IMG/VR virus record: IMGVR_UViG_3300005536_000011
Span: 1-35,670 of that record
Length of the DNA: 35,670 bases
Strand: one strand, 5' to 3'
From: a virus
Within the stretch, counting starts at the first letter, position 1. Every line of letters starts with the position of its first letter. A program made the translations under genes and the position numbers. The notes beneath the pieces are model-generated. The model searched no databases and was not told the DNA's origin. It saw nothing but the letters and a program-made list of their open reading frames with translations. Below, piece after piece: positions 23,836 through 30,111 of the stretch.

Positions 23836-24051
23836 ATGGACACCTTCATAGCGAAGTCTCGCCAAGAGCAACTGGTCGAAGCTCGGTTCGGCGCCGACAT
23901 CCGCGTCGTGCTGCGGGACCTCTACGACTCGGGCCTGTCCCAGGCCGCGGTAGCTGATCGCGTCGGCGTCGGCCGTGCGACGGTCGTCGAGTGGATGAAG
24001 AAGTACGGCATCCCGACCCGTGACCGACGCGCCGTCAGGGAAGTCGCATGA
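23836..24051 (+). CDS. Small HTH regulator (Cro-like position)
   Basis: A 71-residue protein. The helices VVLRDLYDSGLSQAAVADRV and GVGRATVVEWMKKYGIPTRD form an HTH of the homeodomain-like/transposase type (S-x-x-x-V-A-x-x-x-G-V-G-R-x-T-V). It is the first gene of the rightward early transcript and faces the repressor gene, so a Cro, excision or early-activator role is likely. An upstream in-frame GTG at 23809 is rejected because it lies before the promoter's -10 box. The stop overlaps the next ATG. Confidence 0.75.
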   Translation: MDTFIAKSRQEQLVEARFGADIRVVLRDLYDSGLSQAAVADRVGVGRATVVEWMKKYGIPTRDRRAVREVA

Positions 24052-24221
24052 AGTGCCGACGCTGCGGCGCCGATGCCGTCCGCCTGACCCCCGACCAGCG
24101 CTATTGCCCGCAGTGCGTCCGTGACTTGGACGCGCTCCTGACACCCCGTCCCGCGCCCGCGTTCACGCCCGAGTGGCGACGGACTGCCAAGGCCAAGGAC
24201 CTAACGGGGGCCGCGGCATGA
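24048..24221 (+). CDS. Small zinc-ribbon protein
   Basis: A 57-residue protein with CRRC at residues 3-6 and CPQC at 21-24, a compact zinc ribbon, followed by a Pro/Ala-rich tail ending KAKDLTGAAA. Its ATG overlaps the HTH stop and its TGA overlaps the next ATG. It is the second gene of the leaderless early message. Function unknown; nucleic-acid or protein binding is plausible. Confidence 0.65.
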   Translation: MKCRRCGADAVRLTPDQRYCPQCVRDLDALLTPRPAPAFTPEWRRTAKAKDLTGAAA

Positions 24222-24451
24222 CCGCCCTTGCCATTGATCGGTTCCGGCAATCGGGCCTCCCGGCGCACCTCGAGGCCAAGGCTCAGAGGCGCGCGGCGGA
24301 GATGTTCCGCGCCGATGGGCCAGTCGAATACGCCTTGCTGTTCGGTTATCTCGAGCAGTCTGTGGCATTGGCGCTCAGGCGCCCACGCTGGCGTAGTCAG
24401 GATCAGCTTGCAGTTGACCTGCGCACAGTAGAGATCGCGGCCAAACGATGA
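24218..24451 (+). CDS. Hypothetical early protein
   Basis: A 77-residue, basic, helical protein (LPAHLEAKAQRRAAEMFRA; EYALLFGYLEQSVALALRRP). No family is recognised and there is no membrane segment. Four-base overlaps at both ends (ATGA) support a real gene in the coupled early run. Confidence 0.6.
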   Translation: MTALAIDRFRQSGLPAHLEAKAQRRAAEMFRADGPVEYALLFGYLEQSVALALRRPRWRSQDQLAVDLRTVEIAAKR

Positions 24452-24609
24452 CTGCGTGGACAGTGGCCAACGTCGCATCGGCGTTCGGGTTGGGCCTGAT
24501 CGCTATCGCCATCGTGCAAGCCATCCCCCTCGAAACCTGGACCCTCATCCTCGTCTTCGGCGTCGCGCTGTGGCTCGCGCTCGTCGCCACCGGACGGCGG
24601 CTGCAATGA
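24448..24609 (+). CDS. Tiny membrane protein, two segments
   Basis: A 53-residue protein with two hydrophobic helices (VASAFGLGLIAIAIVQAI and TLILVFGVALWLALVAT) separated by a short PLETW turn, ending in a positive GRRLQ. Both ends would be on the cytoplasmic side. This hairpin shape is that of small holin-like or superinfection-immunity peptides, but the early position, next to the lysogeny switch, argues against a lysis role. Confidence 0.6.
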   Translation: MTAWTVANVASAFGLGLIAIAIVQAIPLETWTLILVFGVALWLALVATGRRLQ

Positions 24610-24743
24610 AGCAAGCCGTCGCGGAAGTCGCGTTCATCTTCATCGCCACCGTCGCGACGTTCGTTGTGACGGCCGTCGGCGCTGGCGTCTGGCTCGGCCT
24701 CGTCTACCAGATTGCGCGCGGTGTTGTGGGCGCCACGCAATGA
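24606..24743 (+). CDS. Tiny membrane protein, one or two segments
   Basis: A 45-residue protein with a long hydrophobic stretch (VAFIFIATVATFVVTAVGAG then VWLGLVYQIA). Start and stop overlap the neighbouring genes by four bases. It is the middle one of three consecutive membrane microproteins. Unrecognised. Confidence 0.55.
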   Translation: MKQAVAEVAFIFIATVATFVVTAVGAGVWLGLVYQIARGVVGATQ

Positions 24744-24916
24744 AGCGCCACTACGACCTGCGCACCGGCCGCGACCGCGCCGTGTGGGACCGCGACAACG
24801 CGATCCAGATTCGGCGCCGCCGTCGGGACTGGCTGCCGGTGCTGCGCAAGGCCGTCGTCGGGGCGGCGCTCGGCTGGCTCGTGGTCGTGGCCGCGCTGGT
24901 GGGGTACCAGCCGTGA
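24740..24916 (+). CDS. Small basic protein with C-terminal membrane anchor
   Basis: A 58-residue protein: an Arg-rich cytoplasmic part (a run of five Arg near residue 25, in IQIRRRRRDW) followed by one hydrophobic helix (VVGAALGWLVVVAALVG). The positive charges before the helix predict an N-in/C-out anchor. It is coupled to its neighbours by ATGA and GTGA overlaps. Membrane tethering of nucleic acid or a partner protein is possible; function unknown. Confidence 0.55.
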   Translation: MKRHYDLRTGRDRAVWDRDNAIQIRRRRRDWLPVLRKAVVGAALGWLVVVAALVGYQP

Positions 24917-25755
24917 ACCACATCGACCTGTCCACCGTGCGCCTGGCGTCCGGCTCGCACTCCGAAGCCGCCGCGAAGAAGGGTGAGGCGTGCCTGCTCG
25001 AATGGAGCGCCATCTTCGCCGGGGTGCCCTACTCCGACCATCCCGAGTGCACGAGCCCCGTCCTCGGCGCGTTCGGGCGTGCGCTCAACGACGGCCTCGA
25101 CGACGAGCGCCGCCAGAAGCTCGTGCCGTTCATCCCGCGCCTGGTCGGCACCGCCGGCGATGCCGAGGCCGACCGGGTCCGCGCCTGGCTGGCGACCGAC
25201 TGGCTGGTGCGCACGTTCACGCCGACCTGGCTGCGCAAGGCGGGCCTCACCGAGCGAGCCGACGAGCTCGTCGCGCTGCCGGAACTGACCTCGGCGGCGC
25301 TCGCCATCGCGGCGATGCCGATCATCGAGCAGACCCGGAAGGATGCGTCCGCCGCCTGGGACGCCGCCAGGGACGCCGCCTGGGACGCCGCCTGGGACGC
25401 CGCCAGGGACGCCGCCTGGGACGCCGCCTGGGACGCCGCCAGGGCCGCCGCCAGGGCCGCCGCCTGGGACGCCGCCAGGGACGCCGCCTGGGACGCCGCC
25501 GGGGCCGCCGCCAGGGCCGCCGCCTGGGCCGCCGCCTGGGACGCCGCCGGGGCCGCCGCCGGGGCCGCCGCCTGGGACGCCGCCGGGGCCGCCGCGTCGA
25601 AGAAGAAGGGCTACAGCGCGCAATACGACGCGGCCTACAGGGCCGCCCGACCGCTGCTCGACGTGGCGCTGCGCGAGACGACCGACGAGCTGCTCGAGTC
25701 GGCACTCGCGCTGTTCGGGGAGATGTGCGACGTGCGATCGGCGGTGCCGGCATGA
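24913..25755 (+). CDS. Alanine/tryptophan tetrapeptide-repeat protein
   Basis: A 280-residue protein with a GTG start overlapping the previous TGA. Residues 1-146 are ordered and helical (ACLLEWSAIFAGVPYSDHPE; FIPRLVGTAGDAEADRVRAW). Residues 147-226 are twenty tetrapeptides of the form A-A-W-D, A-A-R-D, A-A-G-A or A-A-R-A, which would make one long helix with Trp and Arg in stripes. Residues 230-280 form a helical end. Such Ala/Trp/Asp repeats occur in actinobacterial and phage proteins of unknown function. Position in the early operon suggests a role soon after infection. Confidence 0.7.
   Translation: MNHIDLSTVRLASGSHSEAAAKKGEACLLEWSAIFAGVPYSDHPECTSPVLGAFGRALNDGLDDERRQKLVPFIPRLVGTAGDAEADRVRAWLATDWLVRTFTPTWLRKAGLTERADELVALPELTSAALAIAAMPIIEQTRKDASAAWDAARDAAWDAAWDAARDAAWDAAWDAARAAARAAAWDAARDAAWDAAGAAARAAAWAAAWDAAGAAAGAAAWDAAGAAASKKKGYSAQYDAAYRAARPLLDVALRETTDELLESALALFGEMCDVRSAVPA
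25351..25590 (+). repeat. 12-bp tandem repeat, about 20 units
   Basis: Units GCCGCC-TGGGAC, GCCGCC-AGGGAC and variants, perfectly in phase for 240 bp. The high identity between units indicates recent slippage or unequal crossing-over. All six frames are open across it, which creates false Pro/Gly-rich ORFs. Confidence 0.9.
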
Positions 25756-26045
25756 CGGCGCGCTACCGGCTCGTCGCTTGCGCCGTCCCCGGTTGTCCAC
25801 GCAATCACGGCGTGCTTCCAGCCTCTAGTTCAGCGCGTGCATCTGCGGGGGTGGATGACGCGCTGAGCGGGACGCTGGAGACAGCGGCTCTCCCCCTCAA
25901 TACCCCCCGGCCGGTGCACGGAGCAACGGTCGGGGGGCTTCCGACTCCTAGCGCGGCCGATCGGCATCCCGGTGTCGCTCGTCCGCGCGGGGTGCCGGAC
26001 AGCGTCCACGCGACGGGCGCCCCTGTGGGTCCTGCAGGGACCTAG
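25752..26045 (+). CDS. Possible small Cys-containing protein
   Basis: A 97-residue ORF whose ATG overlaps the previous TGA and which ends 10 bp before a hairpin. Only the first 20 residues look ordered (YRLVACAVPGCPRNHG, with a CxxxxC pair). The remainder is Pro/Ala/Gly/Ser low complexity and contains a C-run/G-run inverted repeat. It could be a genuine short gene whose 3' part is noncoding-like, or an accidental ORF. Confidence 0.35.
   Translation: MTARYRLVACAVPGCPRNHGVLPASSSARASAGVDDALSGTLETAALPLNTPRPVHGATVGGLPTPSAADRHPGVARPRGVPDSVHATGAPVGPAGT
25903..25937 (+). repeat. Inverted repeat CCCCCCG/CGGGGGG
   Basis: Seven-bp arms at 25903-25909 and 25931-25937 with a 21-nt loop, inside the doubtful ORF before the hairpin at 26056. 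May be a second weak terminator or a structural element. Confidence 0.35.
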
Positions 26046-26055
26046 CTCGGACCCA

Positions 26056-26089
26056 GGGCCGGGAGTTGGCGTGACGGCGCTCCCGGCCC
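26056..26089 (+). terminator. GC-rich hairpin ending the first early gene block
   Basis: Perfect 10-bp arms GGGCCGGGAG (26056-26065) and CTCCCGGCCC (26080-26089), loop 14 nt. No U-run follows, so partial termination or an RNA stability role is as likely as full termination. The next gene has its own strong ribosome site. Confidence 0.55.
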
Positions 26090-26123
26090 CGAGCACCCAG
26101 CCGTCACAGGAAGGAGCCGTCAC

Positions 26124-26420
26124 GTGACATTGACTACCGAAGCTCCCGCCGTCGAGCCCGCGGAGCGACTCCCTTGGGAGTACGACCCGGCCGCGCCAAC
26201 GGTTCACACCAACACGCACATCTTGGTGGGTGCGCCGTCTATCACGTTCGACGGGCGGGTGTATCCGAATATCGACATCCACGACAGCGAGGGGTTCTTC
26301 CACGCGTCATTCCGTCTGACGCTCACCGGCAATGCCGAGCAACGCCGGGTCGCGGCCGCTGCACTCCGAGCCACCGCTGATGCCATCGAGACGTGGACCG
26401 AAGAGCCGACCGGTGTGTAG
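26124..26420 (+). CDS. Hypothetical protein
   Basis: A 98-residue acidic protein with a GTG start and AAGGAG 7 nt upstream, first gene after the hairpin. A strand-rich middle (ILVGAPSITFDGRVYPNIDI; GFFHASFRLTLTGN) and a C-terminal helix (RRVAAAALRATADAIETW) suggest a small alpha/beta domain. No family recognised. Its stop lies inside the next gene's start region. Confidence 0.65.
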   Translation: MTLTTEAPAVEPAERLPWEYDPAAPTVHTNTHILVGAPSITFDGRVYPNIDIHDSEGFFHASFRLTLTGNAEQRRVAAAALRATADAIETWTEEPTGV

Positions 26421-26679
26421 CGCCAACGTCCGCAACGAGCCGCCATACGACCCGCCGACGCCGCAGCGCCCGCGCACGTACCTGCTGTCCGGCTCGGTAC
26501 CCCCGGCTCGCGTTACCGCGAGCATCGCGCTGGCAGTGATCGGCGAGATGCTCTCCGAGGTGGAGACGGCGGACATCGTGACGCCCGCTGGTGATGTCGC
26601 GACGGCCACCCTCCATGAGGCACGTCGGCGCATTGCCGAGGCCGAGGCCGAGTACGCGGACGGGACGGTGCGAGGGTGA
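26413..26679 (+). CDS. Hypothetical protein
   Basis: An 88-residue protein. GTG 26413 is chosen because it overlaps the end of the previous gene by 8 bp, as do the other junctions here. After a Pro-rich N-terminus it is helical (RVTASIALAVIGEMLSEVET; ATLHEARRRIAEAEAEYA), perhaps a short coiled coil. No function visible. Confidence 0.55.
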   Translation: MCSANVRNEPPYDPPTPQRPRTYLLSGSVPPARVTASIALAVIGEMLSEVETADIVTPAGDVATATLHEARRRIAEAEAEYADGTVRG

Positions 26680-26957
26680 GCACCCCCACCGCCACCCACG
26701 GGGCCATGGGTCTCTCGACGCCTTGGGCCAGGGACGGCATCACGGCCGCCGAGCGCGCCGAGGTCGAGTCCCGCCTGCCGGAGAACGTCGTCCTCGGTGT
26801 CAGCGTGACCCCTGACGGGCAGCGCTGGCTGCTGTGGCTGACCCGCGACGGCGAGGTCATCACCGACAAGCTCAAGGTGACGCGCGCGCTGCCGCACCGG
26901 ACGGTGTATCCGCTGCGGGCGGCCTGCCTGTTCGCGCTGGAGCACTGGGGACTGTGA
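26676..26957 (+). CDS. Hypothetical protein
   Basis: A 93-residue protein with a GTG start in a GTGA overlap. An N-terminal helix (DGITAAERAEVESRLPENV) is followed by a beta-hairpin (GVSVTPDGQRWLLWLTRDGE) and a C-terminal helix (PLRAACLFALEHWG). The gene is coupled to the small zinc protein that follows and then to the recombinase. Unrecognised. Confidence 0.6.
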   Translation: MSTPTATHGAMGLSTPWARDGITAAERAEVESRLPENVVLGVSVTPDGQRWLLWLTRDGEVITDKLKVTRALPHRTVYPLRAACLFALEHWGL

Positions 26958-27073
26958 GCCCGTACGGGCGCAAGCCTCGACTGCGCTGCTGGGCGTGCGG
27001 CTGCCGGGCCTATCGCGTCGGGCCGTACCGGGTGTGTCGCAACCTCGACTGCGATCGGCTGGTGGCGGCATGA
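26954..27073 (+). CDS. Micro zinc-finger protein
   Basis: A 39-residue basic protein with CWACGC and CRNLDC, a Cys pattern able to hold one zinc. GTG start in a GTGA overlap; the TGA overlaps the ATG of the ERF gene. Its length is below the limit of most gene finders. It may be a partner of the recombinase; that is inference from coupling only. Confidence 0.55.
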   Translation: MSPYGRKPRLRCWACGCRAYRVGPYRVCRNLDCDRLVAA

Positions 27074-27936
27074 CGACGGACGGCCTCGGTCCCTTGGCCG
27101 CCGCGCTCGCGAAGGCGCAGGGCGAGTTCGGCGACGTGAAGCGCGGCAAGAAGGTCAAGGTGCAGCTCAAGTCGGGCGGCTCGTACGAGTTCGCCTACGC
27201 ACCGCTCGACCAGATCCTCAGCGTCGTCCGCGCACCACTGGCCAAGAACGGCCTTGCGCTCGTCCAGCTGCTCGACTCCGACGCGTTGGTGACGATGCTC
27301 ATCCACGACTCGGGCGCATCACTGGAGGCTCGCACTCCCGTCCCGTCGTCGAGCGACATCCAAGGCTACGGCTCGGCCATCACCTACCTGCGCCGCTACG
27401 CCATTCAGGCGATGCTCGGCATCGCCGCCGAGGACGACGACGACGGCAACCGCGCCGCGGGCAATCAGACTGAACCGGCCGAGACAAAGACCAGCGGTAC
27501 CGAGACGCTCGAACTGCTCGGCAAGGTGGACGTCCGCGGCAAGGCCGCGCCGGGCGGCTCGGAGCGGTACAAGGGCGACTGGCGCGAGACGCCGGACGGT
27601 GCGGCGATCGGCTTCGCGCTGCGGCGCAACGGCGACAAGGACATCCCGCAGGTGCTCGTCATCGGCGACATCGCGGACGCGTTGCGCGTGGCCGAGCCCG
27701 AGTTCATGGGCGCCGACGTCCACGTCAAGGGCCGTCTCTACGCCGTCCGGGTGCCGGGCCGCACGACGTACAACCGGCTCGTCGTGGGCGAGGCCGACGG
27801 CCACTTCATCGAGACGCCGGACGTCCGTATCCCGGCCTTGCCGGAGGCCGTACCCCTCGCCGAAGGCCAGGAGCCCCTCCCGTTCGACGCGGCCGAATCC
27901 GGGCGCTTGGACGCCGAGGAAGCGACGGCCGTATGA
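27070..27936 (+). CDS. erf: ERF-family single-strand annealing recombinase with extra C-terminal domain
   Basis: A 288-residue protein. Residues about 1-140 carry the ERF signature: YEFAYAPLDQILSVVRAPL, then AKNGLALVQLL, then SSSDIQGYGSAITYLRRYAI followed by QAMLGIAAEDDDDGN. ERF proteins pair complementary strands for phage recombination and circularisation. After an acidic linker, residues about 155-265 form a separate domain with strand pattern ADVHVKGRLYAVRVPGRTTY then NRLVVGEADGHF, similar to an OB fold, as in single-strand binding proteins. No separate SSB gene is seen, so this half may replace it. ATG overlaps the previous TGA. Confidence 0.85.
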   Translation: MTTDGLGPLAAALAKAQGEFGDVKRGKKVKVQLKSGGSYEFAYAPLDQILSVVRAPLAKNGLALVQLLDSDALVTMLIHDSGASLEARTPVPSSSDIQGYGSAITYLRRYAIQAMLGIAAEDDDDGNRAAGNQTEPAETKTSGTETLELLGKVDVRGKAAPGGSERYKGDWRETPDGAAIGFALRRNGDKDIPQVLVIGDIADALRVAEPEFMGADVHVKGRLYAVRVPGRTTYNRLVVGEADGHFIETPDVRIPALPEAVPLAEGQEPLPFDAAESGRLDAEEATAV

Positions 27937-28331
27937 GGCGCAGGACGCCGCTCAAGCCATCGCGCGGGAGCGTCTGGCCGGACGAGGTACGCGAGCACGT
28001 GCGCGAGCACCAGCGCGGCCGCTGTATCGGCCCGCTGGCGGGCATGCTCGGCCATTGCTCGCCGGGTATCGAGCTCGACCACATCCGCGCGTCCCACGGC
28101 GTCGGCATGAAGTCGGAATCCATCGCCTCCAACGCCGCGCAACTGTGCTCGTGGCACCACGACATGAAGACGCGCGAGGGACGCCGCTGGCGGCCGGTGC
28201 TCTTGGACGTGAACCGCTGGCTGTCCGGGGACTGCGCGTCGTGCCGAGCCGAGCGCGAGCCTGAGCACACGCACGTCGAGTTCGCGTTCGGCTGTCCCGA
28301 GTGCTTCGCCATTCGAGCTCGACTGACGTGA
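27933..28331 (+). CDS. HNH-type nuclease domain protein
   Basis: A 132-residue protein. The core ELDHIRASHGVGMKS, then N-A-A-Q-LCSWHHDMKTREG, matches an HNH nuclease (D-H, Asn, H-H), flanked by Cys pairs before (RCIGPLAGMLGHC) and after (DCASC, CPEC) that probably bind structural zinc. It is co-directional and coupled to the recombinase gene, unlike the two free-standing homing nucleases, so a role in recombination or DNA end processing is more likely than homing. Confidence 0.75.
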   Translation: MRRRTPLKPSRGSVWPDEVREHVREHQRGRCIGPLAGMLGHCSPGIELDHIRASHGVGMKSESIASNAAQLCSWHHDMKTREGRRWRPVLLDVNRWLSGDCASCRAEREPEHTHVEFAFGCPECFAIRARLT

Positions 28332-28600
28332 GCAACGATAGGGGGAGGGACGAACGGCCGCGCCTTCGCATGAATGGACAGGCCATGCGCACGCTCCGCT
28401 ACCTGCGCGACCACCAGGGTGCGTCGTCGCTCGAGATAACCCGCGACCTGTACGTGGTGAACGTGACGGGGAGGATCTCCGACCTTCGCGCTGCCGGATA
28501 CAAGGTGGAATGCCGCAAGGGGACGGACGGCCGCGACCGCTACTTCGTCGTGGAGCCCAAACCCGTTACGACGGGTGAGCAGACGAGCCTTGCGTTGTGA
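28328..28600 (+). CDS. Winged helix-turn-helix protein
   Basis: A 90-residue protein with a GTG start in a GTGA overlap. The sequence MNGQAMRTLRYLRDHQGASS, LEITRDLYVVNVTGRISDLR and AAGYKVECRKGTDGRDRYFV is a small winged helix: helix, recognition helix (VNVTGRISDLR), then the wing hairpin. Relatives in other phages sit in the replication region. It ends the coupled run that began at the early promoter, and is followed by a 130-bp noncoding stretch it might control. Confidence 0.75.
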   Translation: MSNDRGRDERPRLRMNGQAMRTLRYLRDHQGASSLEITRDLYVVNVTGRISDLRAAGYKVECRKGTDGRDRYFVVEPKPVTTGEQTSLAL

Positions 28601-28730
28601 ACGTGGTTTCCACAATGCGCGAACACGTTTCGACCGTCCGTTCTGGAAGGTGCGGGGATAACCCCCTTGCGTCGGACAGAAGGAACCCCGACGCTGAGGG
28701 TGTCAAAGCTCCCAGCACCGAGGTTCCAGC
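28601..28730 (+). promoter_or_regulatory. 130-bp noncoding leader before the replication genes
   Basis: The longest gap inside the early arm. It contains inverted repeats AACGTG (28598-28603, partly in the preceding gene) with CACGTT (28624-28629), and GCGTCGG (28669-28675) with CCGACGC (28688-28694). It also has GGTGTCAA at 28699-28706, an 8-mer also present at 23781-23788 in the switch region. No consensus promoter is evident, so this could be a second operator or an mRNA leader structure. Confidence 0.35.
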
Positions 28731-28940
28731 ATGACTCTATCACCCGCCCGCGTCTGTCTGGCGTGTGAGTCGTTCCCGTGTCGCTGTATCCGCGTCCCGC
28801 TGGTGACGACGCACTACCCGCGGTTCGAGCCATGCGCCTGCGGCGGCACGATCCTCGCGCAGAGCGCCGCGTCCGTATTCGCCGCCGTCCAGTCCCACAA
28901 CGCCTCGACCGGCCACGCCATATGGCGAGCGGCCAGGTGA
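28731..28940 (+). CDS. Small Cys-rich zinc-binding protein
   Basis: A 69-residue protein with five N-terminal and central Cys (VCLACESFPCRC and FEPCACGG), enough for a zinc knuckle, and a helical end (ASVFAAVQSHNASTGHAIW). It is coupled to the initiator candidate through a GTGA overlap. No family recognised with confidence. Confidence 0.65.
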   Translation: MTLSPARVCLACESFPCRCIRVPLVTTHYPRFEPCACGGTILAQSAASVFAAVQSHNASTGHAIWRAAR

Positions 28941-29296
28941 GGGCGTACCACCGTGTCGACCCGCTCATGGACGAGCGCAAGTCGCACTACACGCCCGCCC
29001 AGTTCGGCGCGTTCCTCAAGGTGCAGCTTGTCGCCGGACGGCAGAAGCACCGGGGCCACTTTCGATCCGTGGAGGCTCTGCGCATGACGCTGCCCGCCGG
29101 CTACGCGCGCCACGTCGCCTTCCTCGTGGCCGAGGGGGACATAGCTGTCGCCGGTGACGGGACGGCGTACCTGCCCGGCTGGGACGAGTGGCAGGAAGGC
29201 GACATGACCGTCCGCGACCGCATGGCCAAGTTGCGTAACAAGCACCGTAACAACGGCGTAACCCGCACCGTAACCGGAGGCGTAACCGGTGCGTAA
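28937..29296 (+). CDS. Probable replication initiator / replisome organiser
   Basis: A 119-residue protein. The ordered part (HYTPAQFGAFLKVQLVAGRQ; VEALRMTLPAGYARHVAFLV; YLPGWDEWQEGDMTVRDRM) is of the type found in actinobacterial phage replication regions, where a small alpha-helical domain with a W-D-E-W-Q end resembles DnaD/O-like organisers. The C-terminus is a basic tail (KLRNKHRNNGVTRTVTGGV) encoded by an array of CGTAAC repeats, as the lambda O gene contains its own origin. GTG 28937 (GTGA overlap) is preferred to ATG 28922. Assignment rests on family resemblance and the iterons. Confidence 0.5.
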   Translation: MRAYHRVDPLMDERKSHYTPAQFGAFLKVQLVAGRQKHRGHFRSVEALRMTLPAGYARHVAFLVAEGDIAVAGDGTAYLPGWDEWQEGDMTVRDRMAKLRNKHRNNGVTRTVTGGVTGA

Positions 29297-29297
29297 C
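29234..29297 (+). repeat. Six CGTAAC iterons, 11-12 bp apart
   Basis: CGTAAC begins at 29234, 29246, 29257, 29269, 29281 and 29292. The spacings are 12, 11, 12, 12 and 11, about one helical turn. The hexamer falls in all three codon phases, so it is conserved as DNA and not as protein. The last copy contains the gene's TAA stop. Confidence 0.85.
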
Positions 29298-29410
29298 TCT
29301 CCGCTACAACTACGTTGTAGGGCTTTAGCGTTGGCGTTGACTGTTACGACAAAGGCTAAACGACTGGTTGGGGCAACAAGAGGCGCGCGCCTTAGCGGAG
29401 TCGTGGAGCC
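29298..29410 (+). other. Noncoding stretch after the iterons, candidate origin core
   Basis: 113 bp, clearly less GC-rich than its surroundings. It holds the palindrome CTACAAC-TAC-GTTGTAG (29304-29320), an inverted iteron GTTACG (29343-29348) and the inverted repeat TTTAGC (29324-29329) with GCTAAA (29355-29360). Together with the iterons this resembles an origin with an unwinding region. Confidence 0.5.
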
Positions 29411-29815
29411 ATGAGGACATACAGCCGAGCCGACTGGCTCGCCTCACAGGCTGCCTGGGACGACGGCGACTTTGGCTACCGCTGGCAGGCCATCCGTCGC
29501 ATCGCCGCCGACCGCGGCTTCATCTACCCGCCGTCCGGGACCATACACGACGACCGGGAGGTGGAATCACCGAGCCAACGCGCCATCGTCTGGCGGGCGC
29601 TCGAGGACAACCCCGGCAGGCTCGAGCAGATCGTTCGCCGCTCCCGTTCTTGGCACGACGTCGTGGACGGCATCATCGGGCTCGAGGATCGCTTGCGGCT
29701 GGACGCCGACGAGACGCAGCGCGAGGCCGACTGGGAGCGCAAGGACGACGCGACGCCACGCGACGCCGTCATGTCCATCGCCTCGATTCTGCGGCGCATC
29801 GGTGACTCGGCATGA
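29411..29815 (+). CDS. Conserved-type phage hypothetical protein
   Basis: A 134-residue, acidic, helical protein. The blocks DWLASQAAWDDGDFGYRWQA, RGFIYPPSGT, SPSQRAIVWRALEDNPGRL and RSRSWHDVVDGIIG form a pattern I associate with short proteins of actinophage early regions, of unknown role. It starts after the origin-like region and is coupled to the next gene (ATGA). Confidence 0.7.
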   Translation: MRTYSRADWLASQAAWDDGDFGYRWQAIRRIAADRGFIYPPSGTIHDDREVESPSQRAIVWRALEDNPGRLEQIVRRSRSWHDVVDGIIGLEDRLRLDADETQREADWERKDDATPRDAVMSIASILRRIGDSA

Positions 29816-30111
29816 CCGACTCAGACCGTCCCGTGAGCCCGAGCAAGGAGAATGCCGTGAAGTGGGTGTGTTCGGTATGCGGCTCGACCAACGTCAATCT
29901 CCGCTCATTGCAGCAAGCACTCGGAGATCCGAATCATCCGCTGGCGCGGTGCAACGACCACCAGCAAAAGCACGGCCTCTCGCCGCTCTGCACGCCGGAC
30001 GAGTACCGAGCCAAGCCGCGTAGGCAACCTGACGCCATGCCTGATGACGTGTTCGCGGCGTTGTCCGAGGACGAGCGGGTCGCCCTCCGAAAGCCGATCC
30101 GCTTGCTATGA
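29812..30111 (+). CDS. Hypothetical Cys/His-containing protein
   Basis: A 99-residue protein. CSVCGS at the N-terminal end with a later RCNDHQQKHG and C could bind one zinc ion (C-x2-C, C-x2-H). The C-terminal part is helical and acidic (PDDVFAALSEDERVALRKP). ATGA overlaps at both ends. Unrecognised. Confidence 0.6.
   Translation: MTDSDRPVSPSKENAVKWVCSVCGSTNVNLRSLQQALGDPNHPLARCNDHQQKHGLSPLCTPDEYRAKPRRQPDAMPDDVFAALSEDERVALRKPIRLL

Noticed and set aside
25343-25828. Collagen-like Pro-Pro-Gly-Thr ORF across the 12-bp repeat
   Set aside because: The repeat is open in every frame. Only the Ala/Trp frame is joined to ordered protein on both sides and coupled to neighbours.
29337-29365. Promoter TTGACT with downstream box after the iterons
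   Set aside because: No acceptable -10 hexamer at 16-18 bp spacing.
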